This document shows, piece after piece, positions 19,582-27,548 of a DNA stretch of 64,000 nt. Source of the DNA: Bacillota bacterium (lineage in GTDB: Bacteria > Bacillota > Clostridia > Peptostreptococcales > Anaerovoracaceae); the NCBI GenBank assembly GCA_030526355.1, contig JAUNDC010000004.1:1-64000 (forward strand). Reading direction: 5' to 3'. Positions within the stretch are counted from its first letter, which is position 1, and each line of letters starts with the position of its first letter. A program made the translations under genes and the position numbers. The notes beneath the pieces were generated by a model. It was not told the DNA's origin, did no database searches, and saw nothing but the letters and a program-made list of their open reading frames with translations.

Positions 19582-20274
19582 TTAAAGCAGATTGGCAAAA
19601 ACACCGGCACCTATTACGGTGAACAATCCTGCCACAACAATAGAAAGGCTACTCATAGCGCCTTCAACTTCGCCCATTTCCATCGCTCTGGCCGTGCCTA
19701 CCGCATGCGCCGATGTCCCGATTCCCACACCTCTGGCTATAGGCTCTGTGATACGGAATATTCTGCATATGCTTTCGGCAAACATGTTTCCTATAATTCC
19801 AGTAATTATAATTACGGCAACTGTAAGCGCCACATATCCTCCAAGCTTCTCGGATACTCCCATGCCTATTGCGGTTGTTATTGATTTTGGCAGAAGAGTC
19901 ACATAGCTGCCCTTATCCAGACTGAAAACAACTGCAAACAGCAGTATACTGCACATACTTGTTATTACTCCCGACACTATTCCTGCAATAACGGCCTTAT
20001 GGTGCTCCTTCAGCAGTTCAAATTGCTCATAAAGCGGCACTGCAAGGCACACTGTGGCAGGGGTTAGCAGATAGCTGATGTATTTTGCTCCTTCATTATA
20101 GGTTTCATAGTCAATATCCAGCAAAACCAGTACGGCTATTATTATTATTACAGCAATCAGAAGCGGATTGAATATGGGCAGCTTCAGTTTTTTGTTTAGA
20201 ATTGTTCCAATGCCGTACGATATCAGGCTGATAAACACTCCAAAAAAAACCGATGTCTCGAAGAACTCAGGCAT
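19582..20274 (-). CDS. lrgB: LrgB family membrane protein
   Basis: About 230 residues with six to seven hydrophobic segments and the LrgB signature LLPKSITTAIGMGVSEKLGG plus GTSAHAVGTARAMEMGEVEGAMSSL. LrgAB/CidAB proteins were described as holin-like modulators of murein hydrolases; B. subtilis and S. mutans homologues take up pyruvate. The start used is ATG 20274, behind AAGGTGG; GTG at 20283 in the same frame is possible. It overlaps the lrgA stop by a few bases. Confidence 0.9.
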   Translation of the reverse strand: MPEFFETSVFFGVFISLISYGIGTILNKKLKLPIFNPLLIAVIIIIAVLVLLDIDYETYNEGAKYISYLLTPATVCLAVPLYEQFELLKEHHKAVIAGIVSGVITSMCSILLFAVVFSLDKGSYVTLLPKSITTAIGMGVSEKLGGYVALTVAVIIITGIIGNMFAESICRIFRITEPIARGVGIGTSAHAVGTARAMEMGEVEGAMSSLSIVVAGLFTVIGAGVFANLL

Positions 20275-20638
20275 TTTCTCCACCTTCTTTCTTCGCTGAA
20301 TGGCGTATCACTGCCTGCGTCACCCGACCTGCAACAATCATCACCAGGAAGGTCGTAACAACTGTAATTGTGATGTACTGTATCCATACAGGTTTCAGTA
20401 TATGCCAGGAATCCAGAAGTCCTACTGCTGCCGGAACAAACAGAAGCGGCATGATTTCAATCAGGAAATCACTGGTTTCTCTGATATCACTGACTTTGAT
20501 GATTTTCGTACCGAGACATGCAAGCATAAGTATTATGCCGTAAATACTGGCTGGTACAGGCAGCGGCAGAAGCTCGCTCAGTATTTCTCCTGCAAACGAT
20601 ATTATAAGTATTATTCCGAATTGTTTTATGTATTTCAA
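20267..20638 (-). CDS. lrgA: LrgA/CidA family membrane protein
   Basis: 123-residue holin-like protein with four hydrophobic segments and the LSELLPLPVPASIYGIILM motif typical of CidA/LrgA. The start is TTG at 20636-20638 behind AAGGAATCGAT. It leads the lrgA-lrgB-gntR operon. With lrgB it probably forms a pyruvate or small-acid transport system rather than a lysis system, judging from the regulator and operator type (inference). Confidence 0.88.
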   Translation of the reverse strand: MKYIKQFGIILIISFAGEILSELLPLPVPASIYGIILMLACLGTKIIKVSDIRETSDFLIEIMPLLFVPAAVGLLDSWHILKPVWIQYITITVVTTFLVMIVAGRVTQAVIRHSAKKEGGENA

Positions 20639-20687
20639 ATCGATTCCTTCTTTCCTGCAACTCGCGACGTTTATTCAAACTCGTTCA

Positions 20688-20704
20688 AATTGGTAGCACC
20701 AATT
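20688..20704. promoter_or_regulatory. PdhR/LldR-type operator of lrgAB
   Basis: AATTGGTAGCACCAATT, a perfect palindrome with a 3-bp centre, matches the known TTGGT-N3-ACCAA operator class of FadR-family GntR regulators such as PdhR and LldR. It sits just downstream of the -10 box. Confidence 0.85.
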
Positions 20705-20705
20705 T

Positions 20706-20734
20706 ATTATGACAGGTTTTGTCCGCTGATGCAA
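20706..20734 (-). promoter_or_regulatory. Sigma-A promoter of lrgAB-gntR
   Basis: TTGCAT (20729-20734), 17-bp spacer, CATAAT (20706-20711) on the minus strand, with the operator covering the start point. The rest of the gap (about 20735-20860) shows nothing I can support. Confidence 0.75.
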
Positions 20735-20864
20735 GAGGAATTGATGAAATAATAGCGATATTGAGGAATTATTAAGTTGATGAGGTGTTGATTTATGATA
20801 AAGAAGGTTTTGCCGATGAATGTTCCTGGTTTTGTATATCCAGGTTAGCGACTTCATCAGCTGC

Positions 20865-20924
20865 AAAAAACAAAAAGGCTTTTTCTCCGGCCATATGCAA
20901 AAAGCATTATCCGGGGAAAAAGCC
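20865..20924 (-). terminator. Terminator of the acn-icd-gntR operon
   Basis: Stem GGCTTTTTCCCCGG / CCGGAGAAAAAGCC (arms 20911-20924 and 20877-20890, one mismatch), then TTTTTGTTTTTT on the minus strand. Confidence 0.88.
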
Positions 20925-20942
20925 CGTTCATTATATATTAAT

Positions 20943-21608
20943 TTATATACCGCACCTTCGTTCCTTTGCACGATCTATGTGCATCTCCATGGCAAGAGCC
21001 CCTGCTTTGACATCCTTATCCTTGAATGCCTTGAATATGGCTCTGTGCTCTTCAAGTACTGTAGACAGATAGTCATCGTCATAAACAGATTCAAGACCTT
21101 TGTACTTCAGATAGTTCTGATACGATGACAGCAGTTTCTTCAGCATCCTGTTGTGAGAAGCTTCATATATAACCTGATGGAATCCGCTGTTTATCGTAAG
21201 CATCTTGTCTATATCATTTCGCAAAGTATAGAATTCCATGAACTCAAAGGTTTCTTCAAGTCTGTCCATTTCTTCATCGGTAATGCGTTCAATTGCCCAC
21301 CTTACAGCCTGGACCTCATACGCCTTTCGGAGCTCGAACATATCCTCATAATCCTGCTGGCTCATGCCGACAACAAATGCTCCCCTGTTGAGAATATTCT
21401 CCACAAGACCATCCGCTTCCAGCTGACGCAGAGCCTCTCTGACAGGAGTTCTGCTGACACCGTACGTTTTGCACAGATCCTGTTCAGTGAGCTTCTCGCC
21501 GGGCTTAAGCTTCCCCGTCAGAATATCCTTCTGAAGCTTACCCAGCAGGCTGTTGGAAAGAGGTGCATTATTCAGTTCCATATCGTCGGAAAACTTGTAA
21601 AGTACCAT
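20943..21608 (-). CDS. FCD-type GntR regulator in the aconitase operon
   Basis: 221-residue GntR regulator. The helix-turn-helix is LCKTYGVSRTPVREALRQLEADGLVE (about 45-70), and the rest is an FCD domain. It is the last gene of acn-icd-gntR, 12 bp after icd, with GGAGGAGTC before the ATG. An ATTGTAT/ATACAAT inverted repeat at the operon promoter is the probable binding site; effector may be citrate, isocitrate or another acid (inference). Confidence 0.9.
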   Translation of the reverse strand: MVLYKFSDDMELNNAPLSNSLLGKLQKDILTGKLKPGEKLTEQDLCKTYGVSRTPVREALRQLEADGLVENILNRGAFVVGMSQQDYEDMFELRKAYEVQAVRWAIERITDEEMDRLEETFEFMEFYTLRNDIDKMLTINSGFHQVIYEASHNRMLKKLLSSYQNYLKYKGLESVYDDDYLSTVLEEHRAIFKAFKDKDVKAGALAMEMHIDRAKERRCGI

Positions 21609-21620
21609 GACTCCTCCAAA

Positions 21621-22748
21621 TTAAAGTCTGCCTAATACATATTCTGTGAAATCGGCAGCAGTGTTTCCTGTACCGTCTCCCGGCATATCGAGAGCCTCCG
21701 CTGCTGCATCAAGTGCGCTTTCCAGAGTTGCAGCTTTATCAGTGAAGCCTATGTGTCTGAGCATCATCACTGCCGCTCTGTTTATGCTGGCAGGGTTAGC
21801 GTATTCTCCTATACCGTCCTCTATCATTCTCGGTGCCGAGCCGTGGATAGCTTCAAACATGGCATATCTGCCACCGATATTGGCACTTCCTGCTGTTCCT
21901 ACTCCGCCCTGAAGCTGTGCCGCTTCATCGGTAATGATATCGCCGTAAAGGTTAGGCAGAATAACTACATTGAAATTGCTGTTTATCTGATCGTTCACCA
22001 GATTTGCTGCCATGATGTCAACGTACCAGTCGTCCACCTTGATTTCAGGATAATCCTTGGCAACTTCCTGGCAGAGGCTCAGGAATTTACCGTCGGTCTT
22101 CTTCATGATGTTTGCCTTGGTAACGATAGAAACATTCTTGTTGCCGTTGTTTTTCGCATATTCAAAGGCTGCTCTGGCAAGCCTTGTCGTACCGATGGTC
22201 GTTGTGACCTTGAAGTCGATTGAAATATCTTCATTGATATCCACGCCTCTGCTGCCCAGCGCGTATTCGCCTTCGGTGTTTTCTCTGTAAAAGATCCAAT
22301 CGATGTTCTTTTCCGGGATTACTACAGGTCTCACGTTGGCAAACAGGTCGAGCTCTCTTCTCAGTGTCACGTTGGCACTTTCGATGTTAGGCAGGTTGTC
22401 TCCTTTTCCCGGGGTTGTTGTAGGACCCTTGAGAAGCAGGTCGCATTCCTTGATGGCTGCCAGTACATCCGCAGGCACTGTTTCCATTTTGGCGATTCTG
22501 TTCTCGATAGTAAGACCGTCGATTTTTCTCAGCTCGATTTTGCCTGACGCAATCTCGTCAGCGAGGAGCTTATTGAGGATTTCTCTGCAGGAGTCCATGA
22601 TTACCGGACCGATACCGTCTCCATCGATGGTTCCGATTATAATTTTATCCATTTGGGAAAAATCAGGAACCGGCTGTGAGGTTTTAAGCTTTTCAACTCT
22701 TGCCAGCTGGTCTTCTACTATTTTCTTAAAGTGTTCTGTATATGTCAT
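21621..22748 (-). CDS. icd: Isocitrate/isopropylmalate dehydrogenase family, probable isocitrate dehydrogenase
   Basis: 375-residue beta-decarboxylating dehydrogenase. The N-terminus GTIDGDGIGPVIM, the substrate-binding DLFANVRPVVIPE (Arg), the catalytic YRENTEGEYALG, NPASINRAAVMMLRHIG and the metal-binding DIITDEAAQLQGGVGTAGSANIG are all present. The family also includes 3-isopropylmalate and homoisocitrate dehydrogenases. Isocitrate is preferred because the gene follows aconitase in one operon. It would make 2-oxoglutarate for glutamate synthesis. Ribosome site AAGGAG. Confidence 0.88.
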   Translation of the reverse strand: MTYTEHFKKIVEDQLARVEKLKTSQPVPDFSQMDKIIIGTIDGDGIGPVIMDSCREILNKLLADEIASGKIELRKIDGLTIENRIAKMETVPADVLAAIKECDLLLKGPTTTPGKGDNLPNIESANVTLRRELDLFANVRPVVIPEKNIDWIFYRENTEGEYALGSRGVDINEDISIDFKVTTTIGTTRLARAAFEYAKNNGNKNVSIVTKANIMKKTDGKFLSLCQEVAKDYPEIKVDDWYVDIMAANLVNDQINSNFNVVILPNLYGDIITDEAAQLQGGVGTAGSANIGGRYAMFEAIHGSAPRMIEDGIGEYANPASINRAAVMMLRHIGFTDKAATLESALDAAAEALDMPGDGTGNTAADFTEYVLGRL

Positions 22749-22780
22749 TTGGTTCTCCTTGGTATTTGTATTGGTGCTGC

Positions 22781-22912
22781 CGGCGGCGGACGCCTGAACG
22801 CTCTTTTAGTGCACTAGGCCCGGAGCATTCAGGCGAGCCCGGCCGGCAACTGCGTTAAATGCCGACTGCAGACCCGGCCGGCGGCGCCGCTTGCAAAGCG
22901 GCGCCGGTCCGC
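22781..22912. repeat. GC-rich palindromic intergenic element
   Basis: Between acn and icd. A 13-bp inverted repeat with one mismatch (CGCCTGAACGCTC 22791-22803 / GAGCATTCAGGCG 22823-22835) is nested in flanking GCCGGC blocks, with the palindrome TAGTGCACTA in its loop. A second perfect repeat GGCGCCGC/GCGGCGCC (22883-22890 / 22898-22905) follows. The base composition is far more GC-rich than the flanking genes, as in REP/ERIC-like elements. Confidence 0.7.
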
Positions 22913-22931
22913 CTGCGGGCTGTGCGCTGAA

Positions 22932-24854
22932 TCAGCTTTCTTTGATAGCGTTGATTTTGCCGCCCTTCATAATCATGTTTATCTCGAGCTCAGAGAAGTT
23001 CGGCTTAGTATTATAAGTAAGTTTTTTTGTCACGTTCTTCACTACGATAGTGTCTGCATTCACCTGGGCAGGTGCGTTTTCTATAACAAGTTCATCACCC
23101 AACTCGAAGGTATCGTAATCTGCCGGATTCTCAAATACGAGAGGCAGGATACCGCTGTTTATCAGATTAGATCTGTGAATTCTGGCGAAGGATTTAGCTA
23201 TTACGAACTTAACTCCCAGATAAAGCGGTGCCAGTGCTGCATGCTCACGGCTGCTTCCCTGTCCGTAGTTTTCGCCTCCTATGATGGCGCATTTGCCTGC
23301 TTCATGGCATCTTCCCGAGAAGCCTGCATCGATTTTCTCGAAGCAATAGTTTGAAAGATGAGGAATATTCGATCTGTATGGCAGCAATCTCGAATCTGAA
23401 GGCATGATATCGTCAGTTGTAATATTATCTCCTGCATGGAGGACCACCTTGGCTGTAATCTCTTCAGGAAGCGCTGTATTTCTAGGGAACGGCTTGATGT
23501 TTGGTCCCATCGCAACCTCTGTATTGCTCTTATTGCACCCTTCAGGATATACAACGAAATTATCGTTAGGCGTAAAGTCTACTGCTGCGATCTCCGGAAG
23601 CTGTTCGCCTGACTTCATACCGTCTGTCAGCACGCCCTTGATAGCGGAGATAGCTGCCGTTTCAGGGCTTACCAGATATACATTGGCATCCAGTGTTCCG
23701 CTTCTTCCCTTGAAGTTTCTGTTGAAGGTTCTGAGAGATACTGCACCTGACTTCGGCGACTGCCCCATTCCGATACATGGCCCACATGCGTTTTCTATGA
23801 CTCTGGCACCTGCGTTGATAATGTCGGCCAGTGCGCCGTTCTCTGCCATCTTGGCCATAATCTTGCTTGATCCCGGTGAAATTACAAGGCTTACATCCGG
23901 ATGTACCTTCTTGCCCTTGAGTATGGCTGCAACCTTCATGAGGTCTGTATATGACGAATTGGTACAGCTGCCGATGGCAACCTGATCAACCTTGATTTCT
24001 CCGATATTTGAGATGCTGTCCACGTTGTCAGGGCTGTGAGGCATTGCTGCCAGCGGTGTCAGTTCATCGAGATTCACTATGAGCTCTTCATCATAAACTG
24101 CGTCAGGATCAGCTGCCAGCGGTGTCCAGTCTTCCTCTCTGCCTTCTGATTTCAGATATTCACGAGTATTTTCGTCACTTGGGAAAATGGACGTGGTTGC
24201 TCCCAGCTCTGCGCCCATATTGGTGATTGTAGCTCTGTCTGTAACGGAAAGGCTCTTTACGCCTTCGCCTGTATATTCAATAATCTTGCCTACGCCGCCC
24301 TTTACTGTCAGCTGCTGCAGCACGTAGAGGATAACATCCTTAGCTGAAACCCAAGGTCTGAGCTTGCCGTTTAGCTGTACCTTCACAACCTTCGGCGCTG
24401 TCAGACTGTATGTTCCCTTTGCCATTGCCACTGCAACATCGAGACCTCCTGCTCCGATAGCAATCATGCCCAGCCCGCCGCCTGTAGGAGTGTGGCTGTC
24501 TGAACCCAGCAGCGTTTTACCAGGCTTGCCGTAATTCTCCAGATGGAGCTGATGGCATATGCCATTGCCCGGCTTGGAAAAGAGCACGCCGTGTCTTCTT
24601 GCAACGCTCTTGATAAACTCGTGGTCGTCTGCGTTCTCGAAGCCAGTCTGCAGTGTATTGTGATCTATGTATGCAACTGAAAGCTCAGTCTTTACACCTT
24701 CCACCTCCATTGCTTCCAGCTGAAGGTATACCATCGTTCCAGTAGAGTCCTGTGTAAGTGTCTGATCCATCTTGATGGTGATTTCTTCACCCGGCTTGAG
24801 TGTGCCTTCGAGAAGATGGTTTGCCAGAATCTTGTATGCCAGTGTTTTTCCCAT
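22932..24854 (-). CDS. acnA: Aconitate hydratase
   Basis: 640-residue aconitase interconverting citrate and isocitrate. Cluster cysteines are in VAIGSCTNSSYTD and ACGPCIGMGQ. SDSHTPTGGGLGMIAIGAGG and the C-terminal swivel-domain GGENYGQGSSREHAALAP are also clear. The length is the compact mitochondrial-like or clostridial form, shorter than AcnA of E. coli (about 890). The start at 24854 was chosen for AGGAGGATCAAGAA; a frame from 24884 places that site inside the gene. First gene of acn-icd-gntR. Confidence 0.95.
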   Translation of the reverse strand: MGKTLAYKILANHLLEGTLKPGEEITIKMDQTLTQDSTGTMVYLQLEAMEVEGVKTELSVAYIDHNTLQTGFENADDHEFIKSVARRHGVLFSKPGNGICHQLHLENYGKPGKTLLGSDSHTPTGGGLGMIAIGAGGLDVAVAMAKGTYSLTAPKVVKVQLNGKLRPWVSAKDVILYVLQQLTVKGGVGKIIEYTGEGVKSLSVTDRATITNMGAELGATTSIFPSDENTREYLKSEGREEDWTPLAADPDAVYDEELIVNLDELTPLAAMPHSPDNVDSISNIGEIKVDQVAIGSCTNSSYTDLMKVAAILKGKKVHPDVSLVISPGSSKIMAKMAENGALADIINAGARVIENACGPCIGMGQSPKSGAVSLRTFNRNFKGRSGTLDANVYLVSPETAAISAIKGVLTDGMKSGEQLPEIAAVDFTPNDNFVVYPEGCNKSNTEVAMGPNIKPFPRNTALPEEITAKVVLHAGDNITTDDIMPSDSRLLPYRSNIPHLSNYCFEKIDAGFSGRCHEAGKCAIIGGENYGQGSSREHAALAPLYLGVKFVIAKSFARIHRSNLINSGILPLVFENPADYDTFELGDELVIENAPAQVNADTIVVKNVTKKLTYNTKPNFSELEINMIMKGGKINAIKES

Positions 24855-24950
24855 TTCTTGATCCTCCTGTCTTTTCGTCCCCAATGTCTTATGCTGCAGT
24901 CATTGAAGCCGGTATTCATTTAAAATTTGCTTTTATATTTTTATACGAAG

Positions 24951-24970
24951 ATTGTATTTCTGTATACAAT
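24951..24970. promoter_or_regulatory. Putative GntR operator of the aconitase operon
   Basis: ATTGTAT and ATACAAT form a 7-bp inverted repeat with a 6-bp centre, beginning at the -10 box and covering the likely start point. A further overlapping TTGTATAAT/ATTGTATAC motif suggests a compound site. The gntR gene at the end of the operon is the obvious candidate binder. Confidence 0.65.
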
Positions 24971-24997
24971 TATACAATTTTGCTTTATTGTAGTCAA
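24969..24997 (-). promoter_or_regulatory. Sigma-A promoter of acn-icd-gntR
   Basis: TTGACT (24992-24997), 17-bp spacer, TATAAT (24969-24974) on the minus strand. Confidence 0.85.
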
Positions 24998-25130
24998 TCG
25001 CAGAATGGGATTTCACACTAATTAGAATAGGATTTCACGTTAATTAAACAAAACCATCATTGCACCTTTTACCTTTCTTTGTTATAATATAGCGGATTTT
25101 TCAACACAATTTTGCTATACGAGGTGCAGA

Positions 25131-25916
25131 ATGATAAACCCTTATCAGAAAAAAATACTGCTTCTGGCAGTACATGCCGGCGAGATAATGCTCAAAAACG
25201 GTGCAGAAACTTCAAGAGTCGAGGACACAATAACCCGTATCTGCAAGGCATGCAGAATCGACCGCATAGAAACCTTCGCAACTCCAACGGGCATTTTCAT
25301 ATCTCTTGATAAAGGCGGAGAAAATGACGATACACAGACATTTATCAAAAGAATACGAGGAACCACTACCGACCTCAACAAGGTTTCAAAGATTAACAGT
25401 TTCTCGCGCGAATTCACAACCACGGATCTGACGGTTGAGGCAGGTGTTGAAAGTCTTAAGGAAATAGAAAATGAGAAACCGTACCCCATGCCTGTCAGAA
25501 TGCTTGGCGCTGCCATGATAGCTGCTTTTTTCAGTGTGATATTCGGAGGAGGAGCGTCTGATTTCTGCGTGGCTCTCATTGATGGTGTGCTTTGCTATAC
25601 GTTATCATGCTTCCTGAGCAAATATCCTATAAATCCATTTATCATCAGCTTCTGCTGCTGTGGCGTAGCTGCCTTTATCGCACTGCTTGCCGCAACCACA
25701 GTTCCCGGAGCTTCTTACAGCTCCATTATCATCGGAACTCTGATGATATTCGTTCCCGGAGTTGCAATAACCAACTCCATCAGAGATTTTCTGTCAGGTG
25801 ATATGCTGTCCGGCGTATCACGAATGATGGAAGCATTCCTTATAGCTGTTTCACTGGCTTCAGGGGTTGGTTTTGTCATGAAAATATGGGTTATGTTGGG
25901 AGGTATCACCTTATGA
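25131..25916 (+). CDS. ThrE-type threonine/serine exporter, N-terminal unit
   Basis: 261-residue DUF1212 (ThrE N-terminal) protein. A cytosolic part of about 115 residues (AGEIMLKNGAETSRVEDTITRI) is followed by five or so membrane helices. Some families fuse this with the small DUF3815 part; here they are two genes, the next starting in an ATGA overlap. By family it would export threonine, serine or small organic acids. It is divergent from the aconitase operon. Confidence 0.88.
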   Translation: MINPYQKKILLLAVHAGEIMLKNGAETSRVEDTITRICKACRIDRIETFATPTGIFISLDKGGENDDTQTFIKRIRGTTTDLNKVSKINSFSREFTTTDLTVEAGVESLKEIENEKPYPMPVRMLGAAMIAAFFSVIFGGGASDFCVALIDGVLCYTLSCFLSKYPINPFIISFCCCGVAAFIALLAATTVPGASYSSIIIGTLMIFVPGVAITNSIRDFLSGDMLSGVSRMMEAFLIAVSLASGVGFVMKIWVMLGGITL

Positions 25917-26365
25917 TGAATATGGCGATTCAATTTCTTCTTGCAATGTTTGCCACATGTGGATTCTGTATTATTTTCAGAGTTCCTGTCAAGAAAATAA
26001 TATGGTGCATGATAATAGGTGGGTTCGGATGGATAGCATATCAGCTTGGTTTATTTTATGGCAATTCACCTGCGGTTTCCTGCTTTTTTGGTTCCTGCGT
26101 CGTGGGCATTCTCAGCAATTTAGCGTCAAGATTTATCAAAGAAGCATCAACTATTTTTATCATACCTAGTATCATCTGTCTGGTTCCTGGGTCAAATATT
26201 TATTACACAATGGAATCACTGATTCACGAGGATACAGGTGAATTTGCATCGCATGTCACAACAACACTGCTTATGGCCGGTACTATCGCTGCAGGACTTC
26301 TCATAACAGGATCCATAACACAGATGATCAGGTCAATTGCTCGAAAAACAATCCGCCAGAAATAA
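25913..26365 (+). CDS. ThrE-type exporter, C-terminal unit (DUF3815)
   Basis: About 150-residue membrane protein with four to five helices, including FCIIFRVPVKKIIWCMIIGGFGW and a PSIICLVPGSNIYYTM motif typical of the small ThrE component. The start at 25913 overlaps the stop of the first subunit as ATGA, with GGGAGG 9 bp upstream, so translation is coupled. A longer frame from 25886 would contain that ribosome site. The two proteins probably form one transporter. Confidence 0.88.
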   Translation: MMNMAIQFLLAMFATCGFCIIFRVPVKKIIWCMIIGGFGWIAYQLGLFYGNSPAVSCFFGSCVVGILSNLASRFIKEASTIFIIPSIICLVPGSNIYYTMESLIHEDTGEFASHVTTTLLMAGTIAAGLLITGSITQMIRSIARKTIRQK

Positions 26366-26385
26366 TATGAATTTATTACAATTAT

Positions 26386-26427
26386 AAAACTCCGCTGCCA
26401 CATAATCCGGCATACGGAGTTTTTATT
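26386..26427 (+). terminator. Terminator of the ThrE-type operon
   Basis: Stem AAAACTCCG/CGGAGTTTT (26386-26394 / 26415-26423), then TTATTCATTTTATT on the plus strand. Confidence 0.85.
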
Positions 26428-26510
26428 CATTTTATTCTAATATATTTGATTCAAGGCGTCTGTCCAGCCGGTCTGCATTTTTTCAGCCCCCTGCAGACCG
26501 CATAGTCTGT

Positions 26511-27386
26511 TTACAGGTTTTCCAGCTTCTTTACAGCTTCATCAAGCCAGTCGCCTTCATAAAGCTCGATCATTCCCTTATCGCATGCTGCTGCAAGTTT
26601 AGGATTAATCGGAAGCTTACCAAGTACATCGAGACCCTGCTGAGCAGCAACTTCGTCCACTTTGCTCTCTCCGAATACAGGAAGTTTGCTTCCGCAGTCA
26701 GGACATTCGAAGTATGACATGTTTTCTACAAGGCCGAGAACAGGAATATTCATCATCTCTGCCATCTTGACTGCCTTGGTGACTATCATCGATACCAGCT
26801 CCTGAGGTGAAGTTACAACTATGATACCATCAACAGGAAGTGACTGGAATACTGTAAGAGGAACATCACCTGTTCCCGGAGGCATATCTACAAAGAGATA
26901 GTCCACGTCTCCCCATAACACATCAGTCCAGAACTGCTTTACTGTACCTGCGATAACAGGACCTCTCCATACAACAGGGTCTGTATCGTTTTCCAGCAGG
27001 TTGTTGACTGACATCGTTCCGATTCCAGTCTTGGTTTTGATAGGGAAAATTCCCAGATCATTTGCAGTTGCTTTCTCTGTGATACCAAATGCCTTCGGAA
27101 TGGAAGGACCTGTAATATCAGCATCGAGAATTGCTGTACTGTAGCCTGCTCTCTGCATATTCACCGCCATGAGAGATGTAACCATTGATTTACCTACGCC
27201 GCCCTTGCCACTGACAACAGCGATTACCTTCTTGATATTGTTAAATGAATTGGTTTCTTCCAAAAAGCTCTGTGGCTGGCTGTTGCAGCTGCCTGCACTG
27301 GCACAGCTTGAACAATCCGAGCTGCAGCCGGAATCACATCCTGATTCGCATCCGGCAGACTGCTGTGCTCTTTCTTTTTCGTCCAT
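26511..27386 (-). CDS. mrp: Mrp/NBP35-family Fe-S cluster carrier ATPase
   Basis: 291-residue P-loop ATPase that carries and delivers [4Fe-4S] clusters. The deviant Walker A is SGKGGVGKSMV (about residue 60), followed by DADITGPSIP and the VDMPPGTGD Walker B region. The cluster-binding CxxC is in FECPDCGSKLP near residue 235. The N-terminus is unusually cysteine-rich: seven cysteines in about 25 residues, spaced as Cx3Cx3C repeats. A Cys-rich start is known in NBP35, but not in this spacing. Ribosome site AAAGAGGTAAGAGTT. Confidence 0.93.
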   Translation of the reverse strand: MDEKERAQQSAGCESGCDSGCSSDCSSCASAGSCNSQPQSFLEETNSFNNIKKVIAVVSGKGGVGKSMVTSLMAVNMQRAGYSTAILDADITGPSIPKAFGITEKATANDLGIFPIKTKTGIGTMSVNNLLENDTDPVVWRGPVIAGTVKQFWTDVLWGDVDYLFVDMPPGTGDVPLTVFQSLPVDGIIVVTSPQELVSMIVTKAVKMAEMMNIPVLGLVENMSYFECPDCGSKLPVFGESKVDEVAAQQGLDVLGKLPINPKLAAACDKGMIELYEGDWLDEAVKKLENL

Positions 27387-27438
27387 AACTCTTACCTCTT
27401 TCTTTATAAAAAATTTATTTTTGACATATGTTAATTAT

Positions 27439-27467
27439 ATTATACTAGTCTGGTCAACGTAAAGCAA
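27439..27467 (-). promoter_or_regulatory. Sigma-A promoter of mrp
   Basis: TTGCTT (27462-27467), 17-bp spacer, TATAAT (27439-27444) on the minus strand. Confidence 0.7.
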
Positions 27468-27506
27468 GGTGAAAGTTGTATTTACTGACCGAAACACCAA
27501 TATGTT

Positions 27507-27548
27507 TAAAAGCCGGGGAGCTTATGAAATACTCATGGCTCTCCGGCT
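27507..27548 (-). terminator. Terminator overlapping the end of the LytTR regulator gene
   Basis: Stem AGCCGGAGAGC/GCTCCCCGGCT (27538-27548 / 27511-27521) with a 16-nt loop, then TTT on the minus strand. The 5' arm lies within the last codons of the gene. Confidence 0.7.

Noticed and set aside
19582..20638. Holin/antiholin lysis module
   Set aside because: LrgAB names suggest this, but the PdhR/LldR-type operator and FCD regulator favour a small-acid transport role.
26469..26500. CGGTCTGCA/TGCAGACCG hairpin after mrp as a terminator
   Set aside because: The stem is good but no T-tract follows on the minus strand; left as an unassigned hairpin.
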